From Ruminococcus sp. UBA4383 (GTDB lineage Bacteria > Bacillota > Clostridia > Oscillospirales > Ruminococcaceae), in NCBI GenBank assembly GCA_002389995.1, contig DGRR01000230.1, positions 2,820-21,662 on the forward strand: a stretch of 18,843 nt of DNA, read 5' to 3'. This document shows, in pieces, positions 8,110 to 15,028 of the stretch (its first letter is position 1; the number at the start of each line of letters is the position of its first letter). Below the pieces are notes generated by a model. The model had not been told where the DNA came from. It saw only the letters and a program-made list of their open reading frames with translations, and did not search any database. The translations under genes were made by a program, and so were the position numbers.

Positions 8110-8168
8110 CTCCTTTTGGGGTACTTATGAACGGCATCGTTCAAAAGTATTCTGAAAGGAGTTTTTTT
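8110..8168 (+). promoter_or_regulatory. Long hairpin that buries the Shine-Dalgarno of terS, followed by a T7 tract
   Basis: Bases 8110-8133 pair with 8138-8161 without any bulge: 23 of 24 positions pair, four as G-U, with one A-A mismatch (8127/8144). The loop is the tetranucleotide GCAT at 8134-8137. The outer 3' arm, GAAAGGAG at 8154-8161, is the ribosome binding site of the following TTG start. Seven T residues (8162-8168) follow directly. The structure can therefore act as an intrinsic terminator, as a translation lock, or both. The inner DNA palindrome (GAACG-GCAT-CGTTC, extended to 11 of 12 matches) could also be a protein-binding site. The pairing is seen directly; the regulatory role is inferred. 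Confidence 0.75.
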
Positions 8169-8169
8169 A

Positions 8170-8658
8170 TTGGCTGTTAAAAAATTAAGTCCCGAAAAAG
8201 AACTGTTCTGCTGCTGGTATGCTGTCCTCGGAAATGCTCAGGAGGCCGCCCTTAAAGCAGGTTTCAGCGCAGACAATGCCTTGCAGGAGGGCATTGAATG
8301 TCTCAGTTCAAATGCCTGCAAAAAAAGAATCGAAAAAATCAGAAATGTCCTCTCGGACAGCGGAAGTATTATTTCAGGTCTTAAAAGACTTGCATTCGGT
8401 AATTGTTCCGATGCCGTATACCTCGCATTTTCAGAGGAACTTCCGCCACCTGATGTCATTTCAAAACTCGATTTGTTCAACGTTTCCGAACTCAAACGAC
8501 AGAGAAGCGGTGTTGTTGAAATTAAATTCTTCGACAGGCTTAAAGCCCTCGAAAAACTTTATGAACTCGAAAATTCATTTTCCGATAAGAATAAGGCTGA
8601 GGATTTAATAAACGCACTCACCCAGCCACAGGGGGCTGATGAATTTGAAGATATATAA
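8170..8658 (+). CDS. terS: Phage terminase small subunit
   Basis: A 162-residue protein of the small-terminase family that recognises DNA for packaging and regulates the large subunit. The N-terminal part has the family pattern: LSPEKELFCCWYAVLGNAQEAALKAGFS at about 6-33 forms the helix-turn-helix, then CKKRIEKI. A helical oligomerisation region follows, with FFDRLKALEKLYEL near 120-133. The start is TTG at 8170, the only sensible start given the AAAGGAG site at 8155-8161, 8 bases upstream. This site is fully paired in the upstream hairpin. The gene overlaps terL by 20 bases. Confidence 0.88.
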   Translation: MAVKKLSPEKELFCCWYAVLGNAQEAALKAGFSADNALQEGIECLSSNACKKRIEKIRNVLSDSGSIISGLKRLAFGNCSDAVYLAFSEELPPPDVISKLDLFNVSELKRQRSGVVEIKFFDRLKALEKLYELENSFSDKNKAEDLINALTQPQGADEFEDI

Positions 8659-9892
8659 TTTCTCCCCTAAACAGCGTCTTGCTGTCAAATGGTGGAATAC
8701 TTCAAAGTATAAGAATTATGACGCTGTTATATGTGACGGTGCTGTAAGAAGCGGTAAAACTCTTTCAATGTCGCTTGGATTCGTCTTCTGGGCATCATCA
8801 TCTTTCAGCGGAGGTACTTTCGCTATGTGCGGAAAAACTATAACCTCCCTGAGAAGAAATGTAATTGAACCGCTTATTCCTCTTTTGTCAGACTACGGCT
8901 TTGTATGCTCGGAAAAAATAAGCAGGAATTTTATTGATGTGACTTTCCTCGGAAAAACTAACCGCTTTTACCTTTTTGGAGGAAAAGATGAGGGGTCAGC
9001 TTCACTCATTCAGGGAATAACACTCTGCGGAGTTTTCCTTGATGAAGTAGCTTTAATGCCCCGCTCATTCGTTGAACAGGCTCTCGCAAGATGTTCAGTG
9101 AACGGCTCAAAACTATGGTTTAACTGTAATCCCGATAATCCTGCTCACTGGTTTTACAATGAATGGATTAAAAAATCAAAGGATAAAAATGCCTTGTATA
9201 TCCATTTCACTATGGACGATAACCCCTCACTCTCAGAAAATCTCAAAAACCGCTATAAAAGACTTTATTCAGGTGCTTTCTATGAAAGATTCGTACTCGG
9301 AAAATGGTCTGCTTCGGAAGGTATCGTTTATCCTATGTTCAATGTCAATACACACGTTTATTCGTATCAGGTCGAATGTGAAAAATATGTAATATCATGC
9401 GACTACGGCACTGTTAATCCTTCGTCTTTCGGACTGTGGGGACTTTCGGACGGTGTATGGTACAGATTAAAGGAATATTACTATTCATCAAAAAGAGAAG
9501 GTATCTCCCGTACTGATGAGGAACATTATTCCGCCCTCGAAAAACTTGCGGAGGGTCTTGAAATATCAAAAATTATCGTTGACCCCTCCGCTGCAAGCTT
9601 TATTGAATGTATCCGCAGACATGGCATATTCAGAGTCGTAAAAGCTGACAATGATGTTATTTCAGGGATAAGAAATGTTTCTACCGCCCTGAAACAGAAT
9701 AAACTCCGCTTTCATGAATCATGCCGTGATATTATAAGGGAGTTCTCCCTCTACCGCTGGAATGACAAGTGCGGCATGGACGCTCCCATAAAGGAAAATG
9801 ACCACGCTATGGACGATATGCGATACTTTGTCGCTGATATGATTGCTAAAAAACCCGATGACGGTTTCTTCGCAGTTTCCGTGGCAAGATAA
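8639..9892 (+). CDS. terL: Phage terminase large subunit
   Basis: A 417-residue DNA-packaging motor, full length for this group. The ATPase domain has Walker A GAVRSGKT at 34-41, Walker B GVFLDE at 131-136 and a coupling motif FNCNPDNPAHWFYNEW at 161-176. The nuclease domain keeps its acidic residues: CDYGTVNP near 254-261 (D255), IIVDPSA near 312-318 (D315), and NDHAMDDMRYF near 387-397. All catalytic residues are present, so the enzyme looks active; this argues against simple decay of the cassette. It starts inside terS, and the stop codon is 10 bases before the portal start. Confidence 0.95.
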   Translation: MNLKIYNFSPKQRLAVKWWNTSKYKNYDAVICDGAVRSGKTLSMSLGFVFWASSSFSGGTFAMCGKTITSLRRNVIEPLIPLLSDYGFVCSEKISRNFIDVTFLGKTNRFYLFGGKDEGSASLIQGITLCGVFLDEVALMPRSFVEQALARCSVNGSKLWFNCNPDNPAHWFYNEWIKKSKDKNALYIHFTMDDNPSLSENLKNRYKRLYSGAFYERFVLGKWSASEGIVYPMFNVNTHVYSYQVECEKYVISCDYGTVNPSSFGLWGLSDGVWYRLKEYYYSSKREGISRTDEEHYSALEKLAEGLEISKIIVDPSAASFIECIRRHGIFRVVKADNDVISGIRNVSTALKQNKLRFHESCRDIIREFSLYRWNDKCGMDAPIKENDHAMDDMRYFVADMIAKKPDDGFFAVSVAR

Positions 9893-9902
9893 AGGAGGTT
9901 AT

Positions 9903-11039
9903 ATGAAATTATTCAAAAGAAAAAGTGACAGGGCTGCTCCCTTGCTTGTCCCGTCACAACATTCACCTTTTACAGGGTTTGAACTGCCTGATACTGTCGA
10001 ACCTTTTGAAAAGGAATTATTTGACAGGCTCAGATATACCGTTCCCGTCATAGATGCCGCTATTATGAAAATTATCCGCCTTACAGGAGGTTTCAGACTT
10101 GTATGCTCAGATGAGAAATATCAGAGCGAACTTGACAATTTCTGCGAAAATGTACCTGTGGGCATAAAGGGTAAATCTGTCGGCACTTTTGTCGATTGCT
10201 TCCTCGACAGTATGCTCACCTATGGAAGCGCAGCAGGCGAAATAGTCCCCGATATTGAGGGCGGTAATATTGCAGGTCTCTGGAACGGCGATATTTCAAG
10301 AATATGTATTTCATCAGGCAAAGACCCTTTTGAAAGAAAATACGCTGTAAGGGATAATGACGGAATATTACACAATGTCATTCACCCCGAAAGAATTGTT
10401 TATGCTTCGCTTATAGGCGGAAATTCCCTTTTAAGAGGTCTGCCCGCTTTAAGCAGTATACTTATGCGTATATATCAGTGCATAGGTCAGAATTTTGACC
10501 GTGCAGGCAATGTACGTTATGCGGTAACTTACAGACCTGAAAAAGACACGGGTGACTTCGCTCATTCCCGTGAAAGAGCAATTCAGATTGCAAAAGAATG
10601 GTCAGACGGCATGAACAGCGCAAAATATGGTCAGGTTAAAGACTTTGTTGCTGTCGGAGATATTGATATTAAGGTCATAGGGGCTGAAAATCAGCTTTTT
10701 GATACAAATGTCCCTGTGCGCCAGCTCCTTGAACAGATTGTCGCAAAACTTTCCATACCGCCCTTTCTTCTCGGTCTAAGCTGGAGTACCACGGAGAGAA
10801 TGTCCTCTCAGCAGGCTGATATCCTTACTTCGGAACTTGAATATTACCGCAGACTTTTAAATCCCGTTATATGCGAAATAGGAAATTCTTTCCTCTGCTC
10901 GCAGGGATATGACGCTGTTTGCTCAGTCGAATGGGTAAACATAAACTTACAGGACGAATCTGCTCTTGCCGATGCAAGACTTAAAAACGCTCAGGCAAGA
11001 GAAATCGAAATGAGATTAAACAATAATAATAATAACTGA
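9903..11039 (+). CDS. Phage portal protein
   Basis: A 378-residue protein that should form the dodecameric portal ring at one capsid vertex. Recognisable features are LRYTVPVIDAAIMKIIRLTGGF near 39-60, the long middle domain, IHPERIVYASLIGGNSLLRGLPAL near 161-184, and the C-terminal LSIPPFLLGLSWSTTERMSSQQ segment typical of portals of siphophages and PBSX-like phages. It is somewhat short for the family. The ATG at 9903 is chosen because AAAGGAGG lies 6 bases upstream; an in-frame start at 9843 lies inside terL. The last six residues are all Asn, encoded by an AAT/AAC repeat. The capsid gene follows after 22 bases. Confidence 0.9.
   Translation: MKLFKRKSDRAAPLLVPSQHSPFTGFELPDTVEPFEKELFDRLRYTVPVIDAAIMKIIRLTGGFRLVCSDEKYQSELDNFCENVPVGIKGKSVGTFVDCFLDSMLTYGSAAGEIVPDIEGGNIAGLWNGDISRICISSGKDPFERKYAVRDNDGILHNVIHPERIVYASLIGGNSLLRGLPALSSILMRIYQCIGQNFDRAGNVRYAVTYRPEKDTGDFAHSRERAIQIAKEWSDGMNSAKYGQVKDFVAVGDIDIKVIGAENQLFDTNVPVRQLLEQIVAKLSIPPFLLGLSWSTTERMSSQQADILTSELEYYRRLLNPVICEIGNSFLCSQGYDAVCSVEWVNINLQDESALADARLKNAQAREIEMRLNNNNNN
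11019..11036 (+). repeat. AAT/AAC triplet repeat (six Asn codons) at the portal C terminus
   Basis: Six consecutive Asn codons (AAC, four AAT, AAC) end the portal gene directly before its TGA. Such a short microsatellite can change length by slippage, and a disordered Asn tail is unlikely to disturb the portal fold. Confidence 0.8.
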
Positions 11040-11061
11040 TTTTAAATGGAGGAATTTTTTT

Positions 11062-12021
11062 ATGTATAATAATGTTAAACTCGAAAAGGGGCTTTATAAC
11101 CTCAGCGGAAAATCTTTTACAAACGCTCTCGAAGAACTCGACCCCAGCAACGCTTACGCAGGTACTTCACTCGAAGGTCTTGATGCCTTTGAAAGACAGC
11201 TCAGAAGATATAATATCAAGGTGAGCGGTACAGACTGCGATACTGTTGACAGATTTTTCTCATCTACTGAAACAGCAGTTCTTTTCCCTGAATATGTAAC
11301 ACGCTGTATAAGAAAAGGCTTTGATGAAACTGTCCTTTCATCAGTGTGCGCTGTCAAAACTGTCTGCGAAAGCGGTCAGTACCTCGGCTGTGACCTCGTT
11401 GATACACAGAACTACCCTGTTGCTTCGGAAGGTCAGACTCTCCCCACAACTTCTATTACGGAAGGCAGTAACGCTGTCGTTCTCCAGAAATTCGGCAGAC
11501 TTATCAACGCTTCATATGAGGCTGTACGCAGACAGAGACTTGATGTTTTCGGTGTAATGCTCAGAAGTATCGGAATGAAGCTTGCAAATGCAGTTGTCAA
11601 GAAATCTGTTGATGTACTCATCAGCAACGCTATGACTATCAATACATCTGCACTTACTTATGATGACCTTGCAAATCTTTACGGCTGTTTTGAATGTTTC
11701 GATATGACTACTGTAATCACTTCTCCTGCGGTTGCTTCAAAAATCGTTGCAATGCAGCAGCTTATCGAAACAAGGGCAGATGCAGACGGAAAAATCATTC
11801 TTCCTTTCGGCTCTGAACTTATAAAGTCATCGGCTGTTGATGATGATACCATTATCGGACTTGACAAAAACTTCGCACTTGAATTTATCACAAGCACTGA
11901 CCTTGTTATGGAGACAGACAAGCTTATTGAACGTCAGCTCGACCAGATAACAGTTTCCATTACCTGCGGTTTCAAGAAAATATCTCCTTACGCAGTAAAC
12001 GTTCTCACAATCGGAAACTGA
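11062..12021 (+). CDS. Major capsid protein, HK97-fold type
   Basis: A 319-residue protein in the position and size expected for an HK97-fold capsid protein. The N-terminal arm has LDAFERQLRRYNIKV (about 40-54) and the following FFSSTETAVLFPEYVTRCIRKG, a pattern common to capsid proteins of Clostridia phages. Further recognisable parts are LVDTQNYPVASEGQTLPTT, then VVLQKFGRLINASYEAVRRQ near 142-161 and a C-terminal beta region (LDQITVSITCGFKKI). There is no obvious N-terminal delta domain, so scaffolding may come from elsewhere. A strong GGAGG site precedes the ATG, and a stable hairpin lies just downstream. The fold assignment comes from pattern and context. Confidence 0.85.
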   Translation: MYNNVKLEKGLYNLSGKSFTNALEELDPSNAYAGTSLEGLDAFERQLRRYNIKVSGTDCDTVDRFFSSTETAVLFPEYVTRCIRKGFDETVLSSVCAVKTVCESGQYLGCDLVDTQNYPVASEGQTLPTTSITEGSNAVVLQKFGRLINASYEAVRRQRLDVFGVMLRSIGMKLANAVVKKSVDVLISNAMTINTSALTYDDLANLYGCFECFDMTTVITSPAVASKIVAMQQLIETRADADGKIILPFGSELIKSSAVDDDTIIGLDKNFALEFITSTDLVMETDKLIERQLDQITVSITCGFKKISPYAVNVLTIGN

Positions 12022-12038
12022 TATAAAAACTTACTGAA

Positions 12039-12073
12039 TATATTCCCTCCTGCTCCCTGCGGGAGGGAATATA
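12039..12073 (+). promoter_or_regulatory. Stable hairpin between capsid and protease genes
   Basis: Bases 12039-12053 pair with 12059-12073 around a five-base loop (TCCCT): 12 perfect outer pairs followed by T-G, G-C and C-G. No T tract follows on the + strand, so it is unlikely to be a full terminator. A hairpin at this place could protect the upstream capsid message from 3' exonucleases or mark a processing site, which would fit the need for more capsid protein than protease. Confidence 0.7.
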
Positions 12074-12094
12074 AATATAAAAATGAGGTGTATT

Positions 12095-12916
12095 ATGGAT
12101 AAGACAACACTTGATAAAATAAATAAATTCACACGCAGAGATTTTTCTCAGGAGGAATTATATACCTTTTCAGTAATTCTCTGCGATAACGATATAGACC
12201 GTGACGGAGAAAGATTTTCCGATGAGGCTCTTGAATCCCTCAAAACTCTTTTCATCGGAAAAACAGGTATATTCGACCACAATGCAAGTTCTTCAAATCA
12301 GAATGCAAGAATTTTCGATACCGAAATAATATCAGACGATTCACGCACCACAAAGCACGGCACAACATATAAATATCTTAAAGGGACTGCTTATATGATT
12401 CGTACAGATGAAAATAAAAACCTTATATCGGAAATTGACGGAGGTATCAAAAAAGAAGTAAGCATTTCATGCTGTGCTGATGAAAAATTATGCTCAGTCT
12501 GCGAAAATACAATTTCATCATGTATTCATGAAAAGGGAAAATATTATAACGGAAAATTATGCCATACAATTCTCAATAAAATATCAGATGCTTATGAATG
12601 GAGTTTTGTAGCTGTTCCTTCTCAGGTAAACGCAGGCGTTACAAAGCATTTTTCCGATGCAGACGAAAAAATATACCATTCATCTCAGGAATCCGACAAC
12701 GAAAAACAGCTCAGACGAGATATCCGCCGACTTGCATATTTTTCAGGCGGGAGAACTGCTGCCGCTGCCGCAGAACTTTCCGCTAAGAATCTCAATGCCG
12801 TACAGCTTGCCGAACTTAAAAAATCCTATGAACGCCTTTGCAGTCATAACGGTATAAGAGTTCAGCTTATGACGGAAAAATCTGAAACCGATAATAACAG
12901 CTATACTCTCAGATAG
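12095..12916 (+). CDS. Phage prohead protease (capsid maturation protease), XkdF/HK97-like
   Basis: A 273-residue protein with the pattern of prohead serine proteases. The N-terminal core has LCDNDIDRDGERFSDEAL at 29-46 and GKTGIFDHN near 55-63, with the likely catalytic His62. KKEVSIS at 119-125 contains the likely catalytic Ser, and EWSFVAVPSQ is at 168-177. Between the last two is a Cys-rich insertion with C126, C127, C133, C136, C143 and C156 plus nearby His, which may bind zinc. The C-terminal 80 residues are charged and helical and could serve as a scaffold. The ATG at 12095 is preferred to 12083 because GAGGTG lies just before it. It follows the capsid gene, whereas in HK97 and PBSX the protease precedes it. 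Confidence 0.75.
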   Translation: MDKTTLDKINKFTRRDFSQEELYTFSVILCDNDIDRDGERFSDEALESLKTLFIGKTGIFDHNASSSNQNARIFDTEIISDDSRTTKHGTTYKYLKGTAYMIRTDENKNLISEIDGGIKKEVSISCCADEKLCSVCENTISSCIHEKGKYYNGKLCHTILNKISDAYEWSFVAVPSQVNAGVTKHFSDADEKIYHSSQESDNEKQLRRDIRRLAYFSGGRTAAAAAELSAKNLNAVQLAELKKSYERLCSHNGIRVQLMTEKSETDNNSYTLR

Positions 12917-12924
12917 GAGGATAT

Positions 12925-13290
12925 ATGAACAGAATAACCATAAGAACTTTGTTTATGCTTTTTTCAGGTGAGGATAACTGCGACGCACTTATGCCGTTCA
13001 TAGATATTTCTGTAATGGAAATATCAAAAATAATCAAGCCCGATGCAGATATTGAAGATGTACGCCTTAACTTTCTCTGTGCCGCAAATGCAAATTACAG
13101 GTATCAGCAGGCAAGGTCTGCAAGAGATAATTCCGAATATACCTATGCCGGAAAAATGATTTCCGCAGACAATAAGACAGTCGTTTCATATGCCCTTAAA
13201 CTTCTGAAAGATTATTATGAACTTTGCAGCGACCTGATTCAGCCGCAGAATTTTATATTTATGTCTTTTTCTTCAAAGGAGGATATCTGA
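12925..13290 (+). CDS. Probable head-tail connector protein
   Basis: A 121-residue, mainly helical protein with no clear family motif. Its place after the capsid and protease genes is where PBSX-like and HK97-like phages encode the first head-tail connector (gp6-like, XkdH-like), and the length fits. Sequence features are IDISVMEISKIIKPDADIEDVRLNFLCAANANYRYQ near 27-62 and a helical end. An AGGAGG site precedes the ATG, 8 bases after the protease stop codon. The stop codon overlaps the next start (TGATG). The identification rests on position and size, so it is a moderate inference. Confidence 0.55.
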   Translation: MNRITIRTLFMLFSGEDNCDALMPFIDISVMEISKIIKPDADIEDVRLNFLCAANANYRYQQARSARDNSEYTYAGKMISADNKTVVSYALKLLKDYYELCSDLIQPQNFIFMSFSSKEDI

Positions 13291-13691
13291 TGCTTACCGA
13301 TGTTCTGAACAGTATAAAAAATGAACTCATTGATGCAGGTGTAACAAATGTGTATACAATATTTGATGCACTGCCGATTGAAAAAAAGGGAAAGAATTTC
13401 TTCACCATTGTAGGAATAAGTTCCTTTGAAACATCTTCCCCCATATATTCCGAATTTACTGTATTCATACCTTTCAAGGCGGAAATAGAAATAAAAATAA
13501 CCGCCCGTGAATCAGGTGAACTCGCTGCACTTTATACTTACTATGACGAAAACATTGAACCCGTTATAAATCAGCTTTCAAACCTCAGCAGCAGAATATC
13601 AAGATTGTCCCTCAAACATGATACAAATATAAACCGCCTCGTCCTCAATGCAGGATTTTCAGTAAACGGAATAAGAAAAATTGAGAGGTGA
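13290..13691 (+). CDS. Probable phage tail-completion / terminator protein
   Basis: A 133-residue protein with a helical start (LTDVLNSIKNELIDAGV) and a beta-rich middle (FFTIVGISSFETSSPIYSEF through KAEIEIKITA). It ends with helices and strands (LNAGFSVNGIRKIER). This alpha-beta pattern, together with its place after the connector, fits phage tail terminators or neck proteins. The ATG at 13290 has AAAGGAGG 8 bases upstream; the earlier in-frame start at 13224 lies inside the previous gene. It shares one base with that gene. I cannot assign a family with certainty. Confidence 0.5.
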   Translation: MLTDVLNSIKNELIDAGVTNVYTIFDALPIEKKGKNFFTIVGISSFETSSPIYSEFTVFIPFKAEIEIKITARESGELAALYTYYDENIEPVINQLSNLSSRISRLSLKHDTNINRLVLNAGFSVNGIRKIER

Positions 13692-13695
13692 AAAT

Positions 13696-14076
13696 ATGAG
13701 CGTAAATATTACATCAAGAACCGCCCAGCCTGTAAGTATCGGAGATATTGATTTTTACTGCGAAAGTATGAAAGCTTCTGCGGTGAATGTATTCTATGAA
13801 CAGCCTACCGTTTCAGGTGATACTGTCATTTCTAATGAATACCGCAAGGCTTCAAAGCTCATATTTTCAGGGCGTGCATATATTGACAGCCAGTTCAGAA
13901 TACTGGCAAATCTCAACAATATGATGAAATCTTCACAGAGTTTCAGCGTGACATATATGGGTATAATTATTGACGGCTGCCGTTTGCAGTCGTTTACATT
14001 TGATGACAAAGGACTTGACTATGCGGAAATTTCCGTCACTCTCATAACATATCAGGATATGGAGGAGGAAGAATGA
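13696..14076 (+). CDS. Small beta-rich phage structural protein, tail or baseplate type
   Basis: A 126-residue protein with alternating beta-strand patterns, for example KLIFSGRAY, FSVTYMGIIIDGCRLQSFTF and YAEISVTLITY, and an acidic tail. The strand-rich end, in which a short helix (RILANLNNMMKSS) is followed by a beta hairpin, resembles baseplate or tail-initiator proteins of contractile phages (XkdP region), but this is a loose impression. It is not a recognisable tube protein. The ATG at 13696 is chosen over the TTG at 13681 because GAGAGGTG lies between them. It overlaps the hub-like gene by 4 bases (ATGA), which points to coupled translation and perhaps to a complex of the two products. 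Confidence 0.5.
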   Translation: MSVNITSRTAQPVSIGDIDFYCESMKASAVNVFYEQPTVSGDTVISNEYRKASKLIFSGRAYIDSQFRILANLNNMMKSSQSFSVTYMGIIIDGCRLQSFTFDDKGLDYAEISVTLITYQDMEEEE

Positions 14077-14993
14077 ATGTAAGCATAGTATTCAAAACAA
14101 CAGACGGAAATCTTATAACTGAAAATAAAATACTTTCATTCAGTTTCAGAAAAGAAGCATATACACCTTATACTTCATTTTCAGCGGCATATATCGCCTC
14201 TTTTGAAAGACCCGTTGAATTTTCTGAAATAATGTTTTATACGGACAATATCATGATTCATCACGGACTTGTAAATTCATCGGAAGTAAGAAAAGACGGG
14301 AAAATTTTAAAAGGCACAGTGTCTTCCCGCAGTTTTACTTCTCTGCTGAGACAAAATCAGATGGAAACAGGTCTGTATACTCAGAAAAGCCTTAACTGGC
14401 TTGTTGACAGTTTCCGTGAAATACCGTATATCACACATGAGGACAATTCGCAGGAAAGCTATTTCTTCATCAAAAACGGTGCTTCAATGTGGGACGCTGT
14501 TGTGAACTTATCATACAAGGTATGCGGTTCATATCCTTATATAAGAGGGACTAACTGCGTTAATTTCAATGCTCCCGCAAATGCGTCCGAATTTATATAC
14601 AATGAAGAAAATATGCTCGAAAAAGGCTCGCAGGTCACGGAGGACAGACTTGTAAGCCATTTCCATATGGCTGATATAAGCGGAAATTACGGACAGTATG
14701 AACTTGTAAACACCGATGTAACCGACAGACAGATTATTCGTCACAGATTCTTTGAACTTGACAGACAGTTTCTCTATAATCCACAGCAGGCTCTTGAATA
14801 CCGTGACAGCTACGCATCAAGGGGCTGGAGGAGATATTTCTGCACATACAGCGGTTACAGGGGCGAAGACTTATCCGACCTCGCCTCATTCGGAAATGAT
14901 ATTTCGGGAAGAATATGCTGTATTGACATAAAAGGCTCATCATCTGGAATAACTACCGAAATAAGCATATACAAGGATAAATTTTACACATAA
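14073..14993 (+). CDS. Baseplate-hub-like protein (XkdQ / late control D type)
   Basis: A 306-residue protein similar in size and layout to PBSX XkdQ and the gpD/gp27 hub family, which form the centre of the baseplate below the tail tube. The start has a beta-rich segment (ILSFSFRKEAYTPYTSFSAAY). A middle region follows with VEFSEIMFYTDNIMIHHGLVNSS near 49-71 and SLNWLVDSFREIPYI. The ENMLEKGSQVTEDRLVS segment near 188-204 and a C-terminal beta barrel (FGNDISGRICCIDIKGSS) complete it. No LysM or glycosidase segment is visible. It is the last gene, and the terminator follows after one base. The presence of a hub without tube, sheath or tape measure is odd. The family call is moderately supported. 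Confidence 0.6.
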   Translation: MNVSIVFKTTDGNLITENKILSFSFRKEAYTPYTSFSAAYIASFERPVEFSEIMFYTDNIMIHHGLVNSSEVRKDGKILKGTVSSRSFTSLLRQNQMETGLYTQKSLNWLVDSFREIPYITHEDNSQESYFFIKNGASMWDAVVNLSYKVCGSYPYIRGTNCVNFNAPANASEFIYNEENMLEKGSQVTEDRLVSHFHMADISGNYGQYELVNTDVTDRQIIRHRFFELDRQFLYNPQQALEYRDSYASRGWRRYFCTYSGYRGEDLSDLASFGNDISGRICCIDIKGSSSGITTEISIYKDKFYT

Positions 14994-14994
14994 G

Positions 14995-15028
14995 AAAAAA
15001 CTTCCGCAGAATCTGCGGAAGTTTTTTT
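14995..15028. terminator. Bidirectional intrinsic terminator between the phage cassette and the CarD gene
   Basis: An A6 tract (14995-15000) is followed by CTTCCGCA (15001-15008), the loop GAATC, the complementary TGCGGAAG (15014-15021) and a T7 tract (15022-15028). The A and T tracts flank a perfect 8-base GC-rich stem, so it works in both directions. It lies just after the stop of the hub-like gene and touches the stop codon of the convergent CarD gene. Confidence 0.95.

Larger units (their letters stand above)
8170..14993 (+). mobile_element. Compact phage-derived packaging/capsid cassette without tail, lysis or integration genes
   Basis: Nine genes on one strand encode small and large terminase, portal, major capsid protein, prohead protease, a probable connector, a probable tail-completion protein, a small beta-rich protein and a baseplate-hub-like protein. 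All are intact, with overlaps or short gaps, and a terminator follows the last stop codon. The order is close to a PBSX-like prophage head module, but the protease follows the capsid gene and the sheath, tube and tape-measure genes are absent. No integrase, repressor, replication gene or flanking direct repeat was seen. It could be a domesticated prophage remnant, a capsid-encoding satellite or a gene-transfer-agent-like element. Confidence 0.8.

Noticed and set aside
8010..8169. A Spo0A box (TGTCGAA type) before the cassette that would link it to the neighbouring regulator.
   Set aside because: No such heptamer is visible in this stretch. One TTCGACA occurs inside the terS coding region, which is expected by chance.
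8170..14993. Attachment sites or flanking direct repeats around the phage cassette.
   Set aside because: I compared 8010-8169 with 14994-15030 and 15525-15680 by eye and saw no shared direct repeat and no tRNA gene. A computed search would be needed to exclude short or distant sites.
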